Numbered from the stretch's first letter, positions 45,899 through 57,209 are shown. The stretch is 64,000 nucleotides of DNA from Dillenia suffruticosa (GCA_033439265.1 JAVTVX010000002.1:8096174-8160173); one strand, 5' to 3'. Notes: a model not told the origin generated them from the letters alone. Numbers and translations are program-made.

Positions 45899-46492
45899 TA
45901 TTTGAAATTAGTGGATATGACACTGTTTAGGTTGATGTGTTGAAAAATAGGTTGATGTGTTTTTGCAAAACAAGTTGATATGTGTAGAGAATAGGTTGAT
46001 GTATCACTGTTCACAAAAACAATTGTTTGATGTGTTGAGATAAATTAGTCGACGTGCTAGTGTTCCTATTGCTTTGTGTGACAAGGTTTGTATAGACATC
46101 GATGTCCTAATGTATTCTCTTTTCTTAGTATCGATGCCTGATGTGTTCAGGTCGATGTGCTTAAATAATTGGTCGATGTATAATTTTAAATTGGTCTACC
46201 TGACTATCTATAGGTCGATATGCGCTTGTATAGGTCAAAGTGTTCAAACTTATGTTTTCAATAGAAAACATTTGACTTAGGTTGACAAGAGCATCAAACG
46301 GGTTGATGTGTGTGTGTGAATGTCATAAGTCGATGTATTTTCTAAGCAGGTCGACTTGTACTGTAGGATTCTGAATTTTCTAACTATTTCCTTATTTTCT
46401 TGAATTATTTTCTTTCTAACCTCTCATCATCAAAACTCTACTAGGTCAACAATTTCCAAATCCTTTCTTCATTCACAAAAATATATTTTTAT

Positions 46493-47580
46493 CTAGGGTT
46501 TGGTGAGGATATCAACAATTTGTTTTTGAGTGTCAATGTACTCAAGAACAATCTTATTCTTCAGAATGTGATCTCGAATGAAATGATATCTCACCTTTAT
46601 ATGTTTGGTTCGTAAATGATGTATTGGGTTCTTTGTGAGATTTATTGCACTTGTGTTGTCATATTTGATTGGAATGCAATCAAAGTCTAACTCATAGTCT
46701 TTCATTTGATTTTGATCCAAAGGATCTGTGCTGTACATTGTTCGGCTGAAATATATTCAGCTTCTGTCATTGACAATACCACACTACTTTGCTTTTTGGA
46801 AGATCATGATACAACATGCTTCCAAAGAATTAACAAGTACCACTTGTGCTTGTTCTATCTACTTTGCATCCAGCAAAATCAGTATCATAAAGCCTTTGCA
46901 ATTGAAAACTTGAGTTTCTATCATACCAAAGTCTTAAGTGTCTTGTTTCCTTTAAGTGTCTAAAGATTCTTTTGACTACAACCAAGTACGACTCTTTAGG
47001 ATCTAACTGAAATTTAGCACAAAGATATACGTTGAATTGTATGTCAGGTCTTGAAGCAGTAAGATAAAGCAATGACCATCATGCTTCTGTAAAGTTTTCG
47101 ACAAATTGACTTACCATTTTCATTTTTTCCAGCTTGATGTTTGTGCTCATTGGTGTTGCATTTTCCTTGTAGTCATTAAACCCAAATCTTTTAATTAAAT
47201 CACTTGTATATTTTTATTGACTTATAAAGATTCCATCTTCAGATTGTTTGATTTGCATTTCTAAGAAGTAGTTTAGCTCTCCCATTATACTCATTTCAAA
47301 TTTTCCTTGCATTTTGACTACAAATTCCTCACACATTCTCGTGTTTATTCCTCCAAATATTATATCATCCACATATATTTGTATGATTAAGAAATTATCA
47401 TATTTCTTTTTGATAAACAGAGTATTATCTATTTTCCCTCGTTCAAAGTCATTTTCTATCAAAAAGTTACTTAATCTTTCATACCAAATTCTAGGAGTTT
47501 GCTTCAGACCGTACAATACTTTTGTTACCTTGTACACATATTCAGGATACTTGGGATCTTCAAATCCAAGAGATTGTTCA
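46493..47580 (-). pseudogene. Copia RT (C-terminal) and RNase H, internal 3
   Basis: The RT fragment (within 47214-47717) has VYVEQSLGFEDPKYPEY, VLYGLKQTPRIWYERLS and the catalytic YVDDIIFGG. RNase H has MLYLTASRPDIQFNVY (near 47070), SYLVVVKRIFRHLKETRH and, after breaks, DPLDQNQMKDYELDFD, VRYHFIRD and DILTKP, ending about 40 bp from LTR B. The RT N-terminal half is missing. Confidence 0.8.
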
Positions 47581-47584
47581 ACAT

Positions 47585-47825
47585 ACACTATCACTTCTAA
47601 TACTCTTAATAGACATTCCCTTCTTATTTTGAATTTTCTTGCATAATCTAATGAATGCCTCATTAGCTTTTTCCTTTTTGGCAAGAAATAGCACCCAAGA
47701 GAATTTAGAGTAATCATCGATGATTATAAAACCATAATGTTTTGCTTCTAAACTTTGTATTCTAGTAGACCCAAACAAATCAATATGAAGAGTTATAGAG
47801 GACTTTCTATTGACATACAATTTTT
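47585..47825 (-). pseudogene. Copia integrase fragment, internal 3
   Basis: SSITLHIDLFGSTRIQSL, YGFIIIDDYSKFSWVLFLAK and GMSIKSIRSD. The reading stops right after the second catalytic-Asp block and joins RT sequence at about 47583, so the rest of integrase and the RT N-terminus (about 1.3 kb in the other copies) are deleted. Confidence 0.8.
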
Positions 47826-47974
47826 AGATTTAAAAGATTTTTTGTTTGCTTTCCTTTCATACATGAATCACACAATTTGTCTTTTTCAAATTTTAATTTT
47901 CGAAAACCCATAATTATATCTTTCTTAACTAATTTTGAACTTGTGTCCATGCTAACATATCCTAATCTTCTATG

Positions 47975-48430
47975 CTATAACCATGATGAATTCTTATTCA
48001 CAACAACTAAACATGACTCATTAGAGGTTTTTAAGTGTTCTAGATCAATTGTATAAATATTTTCTCTTCCGTGACCAGTAAATTTTATAAATTCAAAGGA
48101 TTTATCAATAATGAAGTATGCATCAGTTTCAAACAATACAGAATAGCCTTTGTCACACAGTTGGCTAACACTCAATAAGCTAAATTTCAATCCATAAACA
48201 AGCAACACATTTTGAATTTGAGATTTAGAAAACTTACCTCCAATATTGCCTATACCGATAACCTTTCCTTTTGAAATGTCTCCCAAAGCGATCTTTCCTC
48301 CTTTCTTACTTTCAAGATAAGAGAATTTCAATGCATCTCCGGTCATGTGTCTTGAGCATCCACTGTCTATGCACCACACATTTTTGTCAGGAGATTCTCT
48401 TGACTTTAGGCACACTTGCAGTGTAGAACA
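47975..48430 (-). pseudogene. Copia protease, internal 3
   Basis: 146 open codons: NVWCIDSGCSRHMTGDALKF, GDISKGKVIGIGNIGGKFSK, SQIQNVLLVYGLKFSLLSVS. The DSG active site is intact here, unlike in internals 1 and 2. The start at 48415 is internal to the polyprotein and is not a true start. Confidence 0.8.
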
Positions 48431-48439
48431 ATCACACTT

Positions 48440-49312
48440 TTGCCTTTGGTACCCAAATCTTTTTGGGTCCGGTTGAGTTAGCTTTGAAATTATCTTTGGG
48501 GATCCATTTTAAAGTTGTTCTTGAGGAGTTTAGAAACCTGCAATTATAAATTGAGTATCCATTCTTCTTGTAGTTGGTGTAATGTCTGATTGGTGCTCTT
48601 GATTCTTAGTATTGTTTAAAACCATGTTTTTAAATTTACAAATTTCAGATTTGTGCCCCATCTTCATTCTTGTTTAGTATTTTCAAAACTCGACACAAAA
48701 AATTTATACAACTTTTTCTGTGTTTCGTTAGGATAAAATCCTAATCCTGTCTTATCAAATACGACTCTTTGGACTCCTAACATGACATCTAACTTTTCTT
48801 GTTCTTGAATATATTTCATTAGTATAATGTTTTGTCTTTGATTCTTTTCTTTTTGTTCACCTAGTTCTTTCTTTAAAAGCATATTTTCGTTTAGAAGAAT
48901 GTCATTATCTTTCTCTGAACATTTAACATTCAGTTTCTTCTTAAGTTCATCAACGTATAGATCCAATTCAACATTTTTTATTTTTAGTTCATTTACTTCA
49001 CTTTTTGATTTCTCTGATACTTTGACATTTTCAGCCAGCTCCTTCCTTAACAAATTATTTTTCCTTTTGAGTCTTTTTAATTCCTTTAGTGATTCTACTA
49101 AAGGCTCACGTAATTTAGAGATAGAAAAGTTATTTTCAGATTCAGAACATGATGAATAGAGTGTGAAGTTTATCTCACTGTCAGAAGATTCTTTATTTGC
49201 CATGAAACATATGTTTGTCTGTTCCTCATTTTGCTCTTCATCACTTGAGCTTGAGTCTTCATCATTCCATGTAGCAAATGTCTTTTCCTTTTTCTTCTCT
49301 CTTTTGTCCTTT
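48440..49312 (-). pseudogene. Copia gag, internal 3, N-terminally truncated
   Basis: An open 179-codon stretch (48664-49203) runs MANKESSDSEINFTLYSSCS through the coiled coil LDLYVDELKKKLNVKCSE, NENMLLKKELGEQKEKN and LGFYPNETQKKLYKFFVSSF. The second Cys motif and C-terminus follow in pieces. The capsid core, first knuckle, start codon and primer site are absent. At about 49312 the sequence changes to LTR-like and then flank-like sequence. Confidence 0.8.
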
Positions 49313-49367
49313 TTGACTTTTTGAAACTTTAAAACAAATAGAGGTATGCTTTATTTAAGTTCTTAGT
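49313..49367. other. Rearrangement junction with a second copy of the left host flank
   Basis: GACTTTTTGAAACTTTAAAAC (49314-49335) is otherwise an LTR-internal sequence (compare 4984-5004). It is followed by AGAGGTATGCTTTATTTAAG and TTCTTAG, which matches the host flank just left of LTR A (4907-4933). The flank therefore occurs twice, once before LTR A and once before LTR C. Confidence 0.75.
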
Positions 49368-51352
49368 TGTTATTCAACTAGAGGGGAGTGGTGAATAGTT
49401 GAATATGGATTTTTTTACTTTTTGAAACTTTAAAACAATATGATAGTAAATGAAAAACAAATAAAAAAGACATAGAGAATTTTTATATTGGTTCCACCAA
49501 ATTTGGTGTTCGTCCATTCCCAGACTCCCCCTAGATTTTCCACTAAGTGCTTAGTTTACAAACTTGATTACAAGTTCAAGTTCAACCTCATACAGTATTA
49601 CGTTTGAACACTACAATTCAATCTAAGTCAAACTGAATTTTGGCTTCTCTAGACTTAAGGCAATGTCACACATTTTTTAGTCTTTTATACTTGACTTCAT
49701 ATATAAATGAAAGTCGAGAATTGAGACTTACTTTCCTTAGATTTGACAGAATGAAAAATTAGGAGAGGCACTTAATACAATTAAAACTTTCAAGTGTACA
49801 GAGATGAGATTTTTAGTATTCAATGGAGTTTTTAATTCAAATGTTGTGAGTCATTGTCTCTCGTAACCCTCTTTAGTTTCTGCTTCTCAGTATTTATTGA
49901 GACATTAAACAGATCCGTTGAGGGTTGGTGGTGGTTGTTGCATCCGAATGTTGCACATTTAATTTTCGCCATTAAAGCTTCTGTAATTATTCATTCGTTC
50001 GCACTGAATCTTCATTCCTTTTACTGGCGTCTCTTTTAAATAAGCCAATCAGACTTTGTTTGCTCTACATATTAACGTTAGCTTTGATGAAAAAGAAAAC
50101 ATTTTAGAGATTAAAGAAATAAGGGGTCCATTAGGTTCAAAATTGTTTCCCAGATTTGAATTCTGACACACGCAGATCGACAAGCTTAATGAGGACATCG
50201 ACATGAATTTGAAACATTTCTGGTGTATTTCTATGCGAACAAGTCGACAAGATACTTACTTGGATCGACAAAGACTGTGCTAAATAAAATTGGTGGACAT
50301 GTGATTTTTAATTGGTCAATGTGTTCATATGTGTCGATAAGTTTTCACCCTTTTCGATGTGTGATGTTTCAGACTTTGTGAAGGATAGGTCGACAAGTCA
50401 TTTTGATGCATCGACATGTTTCTATTTAGACAATAAATTGGTCAACGTGTGTAATTCAATTGGTTGATGTGTATATGCTGTGTCGACAAGATGATAATGG
50501 GTCGACGTATGTTTTAATGAGTAAATACTCATTAGGTCGACATATCTGATAACATACATCGACATGCTACTATGTAATATTAAATTGGAGTACCTGAGTA
50601 ATTTAATTGGTTGATGTATTTCTACAGGTCGACAAGACTTTTATTATGTCATTGTGTGTTTATTTCAAAAATATAATGGACAGGTCGATATATGCTTATC
50701 AAGGGTTGATGTGTCACTATTCATTTATTGAATTGGTCGACGTGTCTAAGTAAATTGGTTGATGTGTTTTGGCTAGGTCGACAAGTACAGTAACATGTTG
50801 AAGTGTGTGTTTCTGACTCACGTGTCATCAGGTTAATGTGTCAATCTAACATGTTGATGTGTTACTAATTGGACATTAAATTGGTTGACATAGTGTATGG
50901 TATTGGTAGACATGACACTGTACAGGTTGATATATATGGGGAATAGGTTGATGTGTCACTGTTCCAATTGTCTTATGTCGACATGATTTGTCCACACATC
51001 GATGTCCTAATGTGTTTTCTATTCTTTATGCCGATGTTTAATTTGTGCAAGTCGATGTGCTTCAGCAATTGGTCTATATGTGATTTTATATTGGTCCACC
51101 TGACAACCAATAGGTTGATGTGTGTTTGTGTTGGTCGAAGTGTTTAGACATATGTTTTTATAGAAAACATTTGGGTCAGGTCGACAAGAACATCAAACGG
51201 GTCGATATGTGTGTGTGTGAATATCACAGGTTGATATGTTTTCTAAGCATGTCGATCTGTACTGTAAACTTCTGAATTTTCTAACTGTCTTCTTATTTTC
51301 TTGAACTATTTTCCTTCTAACTTTTTATCATCAAAACTCTACTAGGTCAACA
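49368..51352 (-). repeat. Copia LTR C
   Basis: 1985 bp. It begins TGTTATTCAACTAGAGGGGA and ends CTACTAGGTCAACA. It is collinear with LTR A. The U3 motif array is at about 50160-51330 and the core promoter at 50032-50042. It is followed by GTTAT and the host sequence. Confidence 0.85.
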
Positions 51353-51390
51353 GTTATGGTGAGCTAACCTAATGTATTTTGTGCATACTA

Positions 51391-51908
51391 TTATTTTGCC
51401 TGAGTTCCAGATGTTGAAAAAGTACCAGGTTGTGGGGCACTTAGAGTATCTATTGAGTTAGAGGGATAAGGAGATTTTCCAACTTCGTTTTACTTAGGTT
51501 CAGAGGGAGAAGGAGATCAAAGAAGGGAAGGTAGCAAGTGCTATCTTAAACAACAAGAATAAGGAGGTAAAGTGTCTGAGGTATGACCTCGAGTTTGTGT
51601 TCTGGTTGTACGATGTAGCCATTGCAAAGTGCAAAAGGCTAGAGGCAAAAGTGAGGAGGAGTGAGGTGAGGCTACAAGTTACTGATAAGTTGGTGCAAGA
51701 AGAAGTACAATCATGCCTTGCCATGGAGAAAAAGCTTGTGGATTTGGGGAAAAAGTTTGTAGAGGCCATTGAAAGCCACAAACATAGCCAACATGAGCTT
51801 TTCAAAAGGCCACAGTGGGCGGAGTATGCTTTCTACCAAGCAGGTTGGAATAGAGAATGGCTACAAATGCTGGCGGTGCTAACTCTGAGATGCCAGGTCC
51901 AAGCTTAG
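51391..51908 (+). pseudogene. Decayed gypsy-type transposon ORF, 3' part (coiled coil)
   Basis: One frame with two TAG codons reads LPEFQMLKKYQVVGHLEYLL, then QREKEIKEGKVASAIL, CLRYDLEFVFWLYDVAIAKC, QEEVQSCLAMEKKLVDLGKK and AGWNREWLQM, with a stop at 51906. It is rich in Lys, Glu and Leu with heptad spacing. Coiled-coil C-termini of this kind follow the Transposase_28-like domain in plant gypsy-associated proteins, so I read it as the continuation of 3568-4912. A possible splice acceptor TGAGTTCCAG ends at 51410. The phase across the intron cannot be settled. Confidence 0.5.
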
Positions 51909-52319
51909 TCGATACTCTAGGTAGTGATTCTTCTCACGAAACGGCAAATCCGAGCTCCCTTATTGCCGCTCTCTGAGCCAACTTTGAATCCTTATAATAG
52001 AAGACTCTTCCCCCTCCTCTGCCTCCTTCATTGTGATCGATTCCCTTCTTGTTATCACATACTCTGTTTTAATGTATTTTGCCCTAGTTTGTATGGGCTT
52101 TGTCTCCTACTGATGTCTCTCGGGCACATGATATATGAAAGTTTGAATGAAAATTTATAGTTGATTAGTCTCTTTGTATTTTCTTATTAGGATTGTGTTT
52201 CGGTTGCCTTATTGATTATATGTTGAAACAGAATGACTTGAGTGCTGAGCTGTTTTCGAGTACATTATAGCCAAGAGAGAGAGTTAGAACCCCTTTTAAG
52301 TGTTGAAACTGAGAGAACG

Positions 52320-53170
52320 GGAGTTAGATTTCGTTTGTGTGCTAGGACCTGTAAAAGTCATAGAGTCAAGAGACAGCGTGCACTAACCTACTCAAGTGCT
52401 AGGACTGGTATGGGACGCATTGCTCAGAGAATGAGAATCTGATCCCACTTGGGTTTGAGACCGGTATGAGGTGTAAGGCCGAGAGAGTGGACATGCCAAA
52501 CCGCTTGGGTGATAGGACACATATAGGATTGCTAAGAAAATGAGACTTTGATCCTGCTCGGGTGCTATGACCCGTATGAGGCATAGAGTTGAGAGAGTGG
52601 GTATGCCAACCTGATTAGGTGCTAGAACCCATATAAGACACGTTGTTAAAAGAATGAGAGTTTGATTCCGCTTGGGTATTGGGACCCATATGAGGCGTAT
52701 AGTCATGGTCGAGTGCTAGGATCCATATAGCATACATTGCTGAGAGAACGAGAGTTTGATTCCACTAGGATGGCAGGACTCATATGAAGCGTAGAGCCAA
52801 AAAAGTGGGTGTGCCAACCTAGTCAAGACCGGTATTGGGTTTGTTGTTAATGAGAGTTTGATCCTGCTCGAGCACTGAGACCTGTATGAGGCATAGAGTT
52901 AAGAGAATGGGTGCGCCAACCTAGTTAGATATTAGGACCCATATATGACATGTTGCTAAGAGAATGAGGGTTTGATTCCACTTCGGTGGTAGGACCTATA
53001 CGAAGTGAAGAGCCAAGAAAGTGGGTACACCAAACAATCAAGTGCTAGGACCTATATATGACACGTTGTTGAGAGAATGAGAGTTTGATCCCGCTCAGGT
53101 GATAGGATCCGTATGAAGCATAGAGCCAAGAGAGTGAGTCCACCAACCTGGTTAGGTGTTAAAACCGATT
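52320..53170 (+). repeat. Dimeric minisatellite, period ~115 bp
   Basis: About seven degenerate units. Each has two related halves of about 57 bp: GTGCTAGGACC(C/T)(A/G)TATG..., GAGAGAATGAGAGTTTGAT, then the same lead-in with GAGGCATAGAGCC and GAGAGTGGGTATGCCAACC. Unit starts lie near 52560, 52674, 52770, 52870, 52984 and 53100, so some units are shortened. ORFs here are read-through only. The stretch before it (51909-52319) has no recognisable content beyond the likely 3' UTR of the preceding pseudogene. Confidence 0.85.
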
Positions 53171-55150
53171 TAGGATGACTTGAAAGTTGTTTTTGATTGT
53201 TGCACAATTGTCATGATCAAAGTGTCACAAAGAAGTAGCAAAACATGTAAAATAGAAATATTATTGTAATGATAATCATAGGGCAAAAAGTCCGAATCTA
53301 AATAGTTAGTTAGCAATACTAGAACACTGATAGAGTAGTAGTAGATAGTGGACAAAAATTTGAAGACTGAGATATTCAATGGATCTGGATTACAGTTGAG
53401 TACTTGTTATGGATCTGAGAAAGGCCATACAAACTGCTAAGGCAAAAGCAAGATGTGCAGCAGTAAGGCAACAGCCCATGGGGCCATCGAGTCAGCCACA
53501 GCATGAGGGTGATGAATAGCACAATGCCACCATGAGCAACCCTCAACCAAAGGAGTTCTAAACCACCTAGGATTCTTGGAAAACCTAAAAGACATGGAGG
53601 AACACAAAGGAATAGGGCCAAAACATGAAGAGAGCAGAGGAAGCAGTGCACAAGTCCTGTGTAACAAAGTACCCTACTCAGCCATGGCTCACTCATGAAC
53701 TATAGGTAGATGACACGAGGAAGAAGTTTTGGATAGAGCACTAGAAAGGATTTAGAAAAAGGCATGAGGAAACCAAAGGACACGAAGAGAGGATGAAGAT
53801 TGCTTGGTGAACCAAAACTATGCCAAGGATCCAATGCCATCGCCGAGCAATCTAATTAGTCACTATCAGAAGTGTACGGAAGCTTTATGGAATCTTAGAG
53901 GGCTCAGAGGATGGGAAGAAGACTACTAATATGACGGAGCAAAGTTTTGGTAGAAAGAAGGATTAATCGAGCACTCAAGACATGAAGCACAACCCTAGTT
54001 TGCATGAGCATTTGGGCAAGGAGCTGAACCGCAACCATGGAGGAGTCTAAAAGGATTTAGGACTCCTAGGAAGCCTAAAAGACACATGAATGCTCAAGGG
54101 AAAAGGGGCAAATCAAGCAATGGCTCGTGAGCCACAGGCCAAGAGTCCTACTTGAACACGAGTTTTTCAGGAGCCTTGAATAGTTGTGATTCAAAGGCAG
54201 ATCTGACTCAATCAATCACAAGGAATCAAGAAATAGCTTAAGGAAACCAAGTTTCAAGGGAGTTGAAGAAGATTTGCTTAGCAAAGTCGATTGTCCTGAT
54301 GGAGCACAGGACAAGACAGTATCCAAATCTGGATTTCTTAAGGAACTTCGAGCAGACTATCACAATTAATAAAAGTGATTCAAGCAATCAACATTAAACT
54401 AAAAATTGCTTAAGGAAACTAAAAATCAAGCAGAAAGAAGGACAGTGACCCGATGAAGTTTGAAACCCTAAGTTCGGTGAGCAAACCTTAACCAAGAGAT
54501 AAAGGACGGGCATAAGGGTGTTCTAAGTCCCAAAGGAGGCTATTATTTAAGAAAAGAGTGTTTTAATCTATTAGGAGATAAGATTCTAAGATTAAGTTGA
54601 ACTCTTGGCAATGTAACCTAGATTACAAATCTTGATTGATTAGTTTAATTAATCAGGAGATTAAATTGAATAAGATTGGTTTACATTTGGATCTAGATCT
54701 GGATTTGGTTATTAGAGTTTCACTTTAAGCGTCCCCCCTCAAGATATAATTTAGTTCTATAAATATTTAAGGAGGCCTAATGTAATATCCAACTTGAATT
54801 GATTTTCTTCTATAAACTATCAAGTTAAAATTTTCTTTCAAGGACTTTTTTTAGGAACATGAAGGAGACTTGATTTTCTGGTGTTACACAACCTTTTGAG
54901 TGATTCTCAGGTGCAAAAAGGTGAGACTTTCAATCAAACTGTGGGTGAGAGAGAAAGCCACAACTATCAACCCTAACCCTAACCCTAATCCAATTTCATT
55001 CGTCCAAACTAACTCTTTCATGTGAGATAATTGCTATGAGAGGGCTTTTACACTCCATAACCTTTTGAACATCGAGTCCAACTAACATAGCCCCTACAAT
55101 TTGATGTTTTCATTGGGAGAGTGTCCAACCTACCGAGGAGCAGCCACCAT
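53171..55150. other. Unassigned sequence, possibly LTR and leader of the following Gypsy fragment
   Basis: It contains related segments at about 53546 and 54048 (GGATT-TTGG/ACTCC..., CCTAAAAGACA), a short telomere-like run ACCCTAACCCTAACCCTAA near 54970, and TCTATAAATATTTAAGG (TATA-like, near 54757). The sequence TTTGATGTTTTCATTGGGAG near 55102 resembles the region just after the 5' LTR in some Gypsy elements. LTR limits cannot be set because no second copy is in the window. Confidence 0.3.
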
Positions 55151-55199
55151 CCATTCCACCAAAGCCACTACTTTCCATTACTACCCGTGAGCATTTGCA

Positions 55200-56660
55200 T
55201 CCTCTCCAATTGAGATGCAGCCTACCACATCTATTCGTGAGCCACCAACATCCAAGTCACACCATCAACTCATCCTGTTAGCCACCAACCTCTATAGATC
55301 CACCACCAATCCATCCAAGAACCAGCCATTCACATCTACACATACAGATCCATCCTATTTAAGGGCTAAATCATCAAAACTGCCAACTGATCATAAAAGA
55401 ATAGATGCATTGTAGACTCAATTCGAGGATTCACATGCTGCCATTTTGTAGAGTAACAAAAACTTGCTCGTCTAGAGCAAAAAATGTAGCAAATCAGGAA
55501 TCTACTACATACAATGAGCTAGGACCAATTCGAGACAAGATTTAGGCCAGAGGAGCAGAGATCCATACCTAGGAGCCAAGATCCAAAAGGACGAAGCCAA
55601 GATCTAACCCCTAGAAGGCGAGATCTAGACCATAGGATGCAAGATCTAGGCCAAAGGAGAAGAGATCTACCAAGAACTCAGATCTCTAGGACCACTCCTC
55701 ATCCGACCAGCAAGCACTACACCACTTTTCTTCTAATAATCCAAAGCCTAACAACTCCACATTTGAATCCTCAAGAAGTGAGGAGGAGGAACACAAGATC
55801 CCAAGTCCAAATGAGGAGGAAGACATGCTGAGAACGAGGGCAACAGGCCATCGAGAGAAAAAATAGCCACGCACAAGATTGAATTCTCAAAGTTTCAAGC
55901 AGAGATCTATGAGAAGTCCATGCAGAATGAAGAGGTTTCTAATCCATACCATTATTCACATGAAAATATGCCTTAAGAGGAGGAGATCTATGAGGGGGAT
56001 CCATTGATTTCTATCGATGCACTAGCCGGAATCCAAGATCCAAGAACAATACGCACAAGTGCACATATTAGCAAAAAGGAAGTGATTCTCTTGATCAAAA
56101 GTAGGTTTACCTCAATTTTATCAATCCTAAGGTAGCAAAATCTTTAGGACTACCTAAGGAATGTGTAAAAGAGTTTAAGGTCATAATGGCAAGTGGTGAA
56201 ATGCTAATGCGTAGAGAGGTCCACCAAAATGTCAATTTGTAGATCCAAGGTTTTGAGTTAAAGATAAATCGATACTCATTATCTTTAATAGAATTGGACA
56301 CTTTTCTAGAAGTGTAGTGGCTAGAGAAGTTAGGAAGAATAGCAATGAATTATAAAAGAATGAAGATAGATAGCCAAGCCCTAATCAAAGGAGTGGAGAT
56401 GGCATACATGCAATTGATTGTCAAAAATAGAGGACTGATCTTTGCTGTCCAAATCTTACCTCAACCAACCTGCAAAGACGTGTCCAAGGAAGATACTCAA
56501 CCTTTAAAGGATGACCCCTAATCCCTAAAGACATCAGGACTCTTTTGGATAAGTCTAAGCAAATTACTTTGGAGCCAACGTCCGTACCATCTTTTTTATC
56601 TTCCAACACCAAGGATGGGATTACGTTAATGCAACCAAAAGAGATCTTGAGTAGCCAAGA
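55200..56660 (+). pseudogene. Gypsy gag-protease remnant
   Basis: The first 700 bp gives only broken gag-like readings rich in Lys, Arg and Gln. From about 55996 the protease segment is clear: LISIDALAGIQDPRTIRTSA, then HISKKEVILLIKSR, where the I-D-S-G active site has become I-K-S-R. A frameshift follows, then NFINPKVAKSLGLPKE, EFKVIMASGEMLMRREVHQN, QGFELKINRYSLSLIELDTF and LEKLGRIAMNYKRMKI. This matches the protease of Gypsy elements of the Reina/Galadriel/CRM type, from memory. RT and everything after are absent, and the similarity ends near 56660. Confidence 0.6.
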
Positions 56661-57204
56661 GGTTAGACATGGAGATCAGAGGTGATATGGTAAGAAGTTG
56701 AGAAATGACATTCATACCTAGACACCATCAATGAGCCTTGCTTTATTAACCAAGTTCAACAATTCATCTTGTTGTCCACTTCTAGCATGCATAGCAACAT
56801 GCATAAGAACATTGCTCACCAAATTTGCAAGATTATGATTTTATTCCATTAATCATACCATCATAATAGTCATGTTCGGTCTCAGGTTTGCTTGAATACT
56901 TAAGTTGTGATGGAATTGTGACTTTCCCAACACATTTGATTTTTTCCTTCGAATCAGACTCGTTAACTTTAGATATAATATTAGTTTTCCAATATAAATT
57001 TGAACTTTCTATTTGCTTTTCTTTGCTCTCAATATACTACATTCTGCTCTTCATCATTTCATATGGGAGAAGTAAATGAATCAAACGTGAATGTTCATAA
57101 ATATATCAATTGAAAATACAAAAAATAGTCATTCATACCACAACTTCTGACGCTTTTATACCACAACTTCTGACGGTTTCTATGTCTATGAGGTTTTTTC
57201 CAAG
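56661..57204. other. Short unassigned interval
   Basis: The minus strand at 56895-56950 has a plausible coding-like run (GKVTIPSQLKYSSKPETEHD), but it is short and broken. ATACCACAACTTCTGACG occurs twice in tandem near 57136-57172. No family recognised. Confidence 0.25.
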
Positions 57205-57209
57205 ATTGT
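57205..57209. repeat. Target-site duplication of the Athila-like element, left copy (attgt)
   Basis: ATTGT, repeated at 63087-63091 directly after the element. Confidence 0.85.

Larger units (their letters stand above)
41817..46451 (-). repeat. Copia LTR B, split by a solo LTR
   Basis: The LTR parts are 41817-43230 and 45899-46451, together about 1.97 kb like LTRs A and C. It serves as the 5' LTR of internal 2 and abuts internal 3 on its other side, so one LTR is shared by two internal regions. The GTCGAC-motif array and the promoter box at 42392-42402 are conserved. Confidence 0.85.
4938..51352 (-). mobile_element. Composite array of SIRE/Maximus-like Copia retrotransposons
   Basis: Three LTRs of one family (A 4938-6945, B 41817-46451, C 49368-51352) and three internal regions lie in the same minus orientation. 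Internal 1 is 6946-14158 plus 25498-25674, internal 2 is 25869-28891 plus 37870-41816, and internal 3 is 46452 to about 49340. Copia order (gag, protease, integrase, RT, RNase H) is read right to left in each. Long LTRs, a tRNA-Met primer site, the gag and integrase motif set and an extra ORF after pol fit the SIRE/Maximus lineage. The outer flanks are GTTGT (4933-4937) and GTTAT (51353-51357), a near-match that may be the original target duplication. No copy has an intact pol. Confidence 0.75.

Noticed and set aside
52320..53170. Protein-coding repeat region
   Set aside because: No frame stays open over several units, and the period is not kept in multiples of three.
54960..54985. Interstitial telomere repeat
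   Set aside because: Only three CCCTAAC units. Too short to be more than chance or a leader motif.
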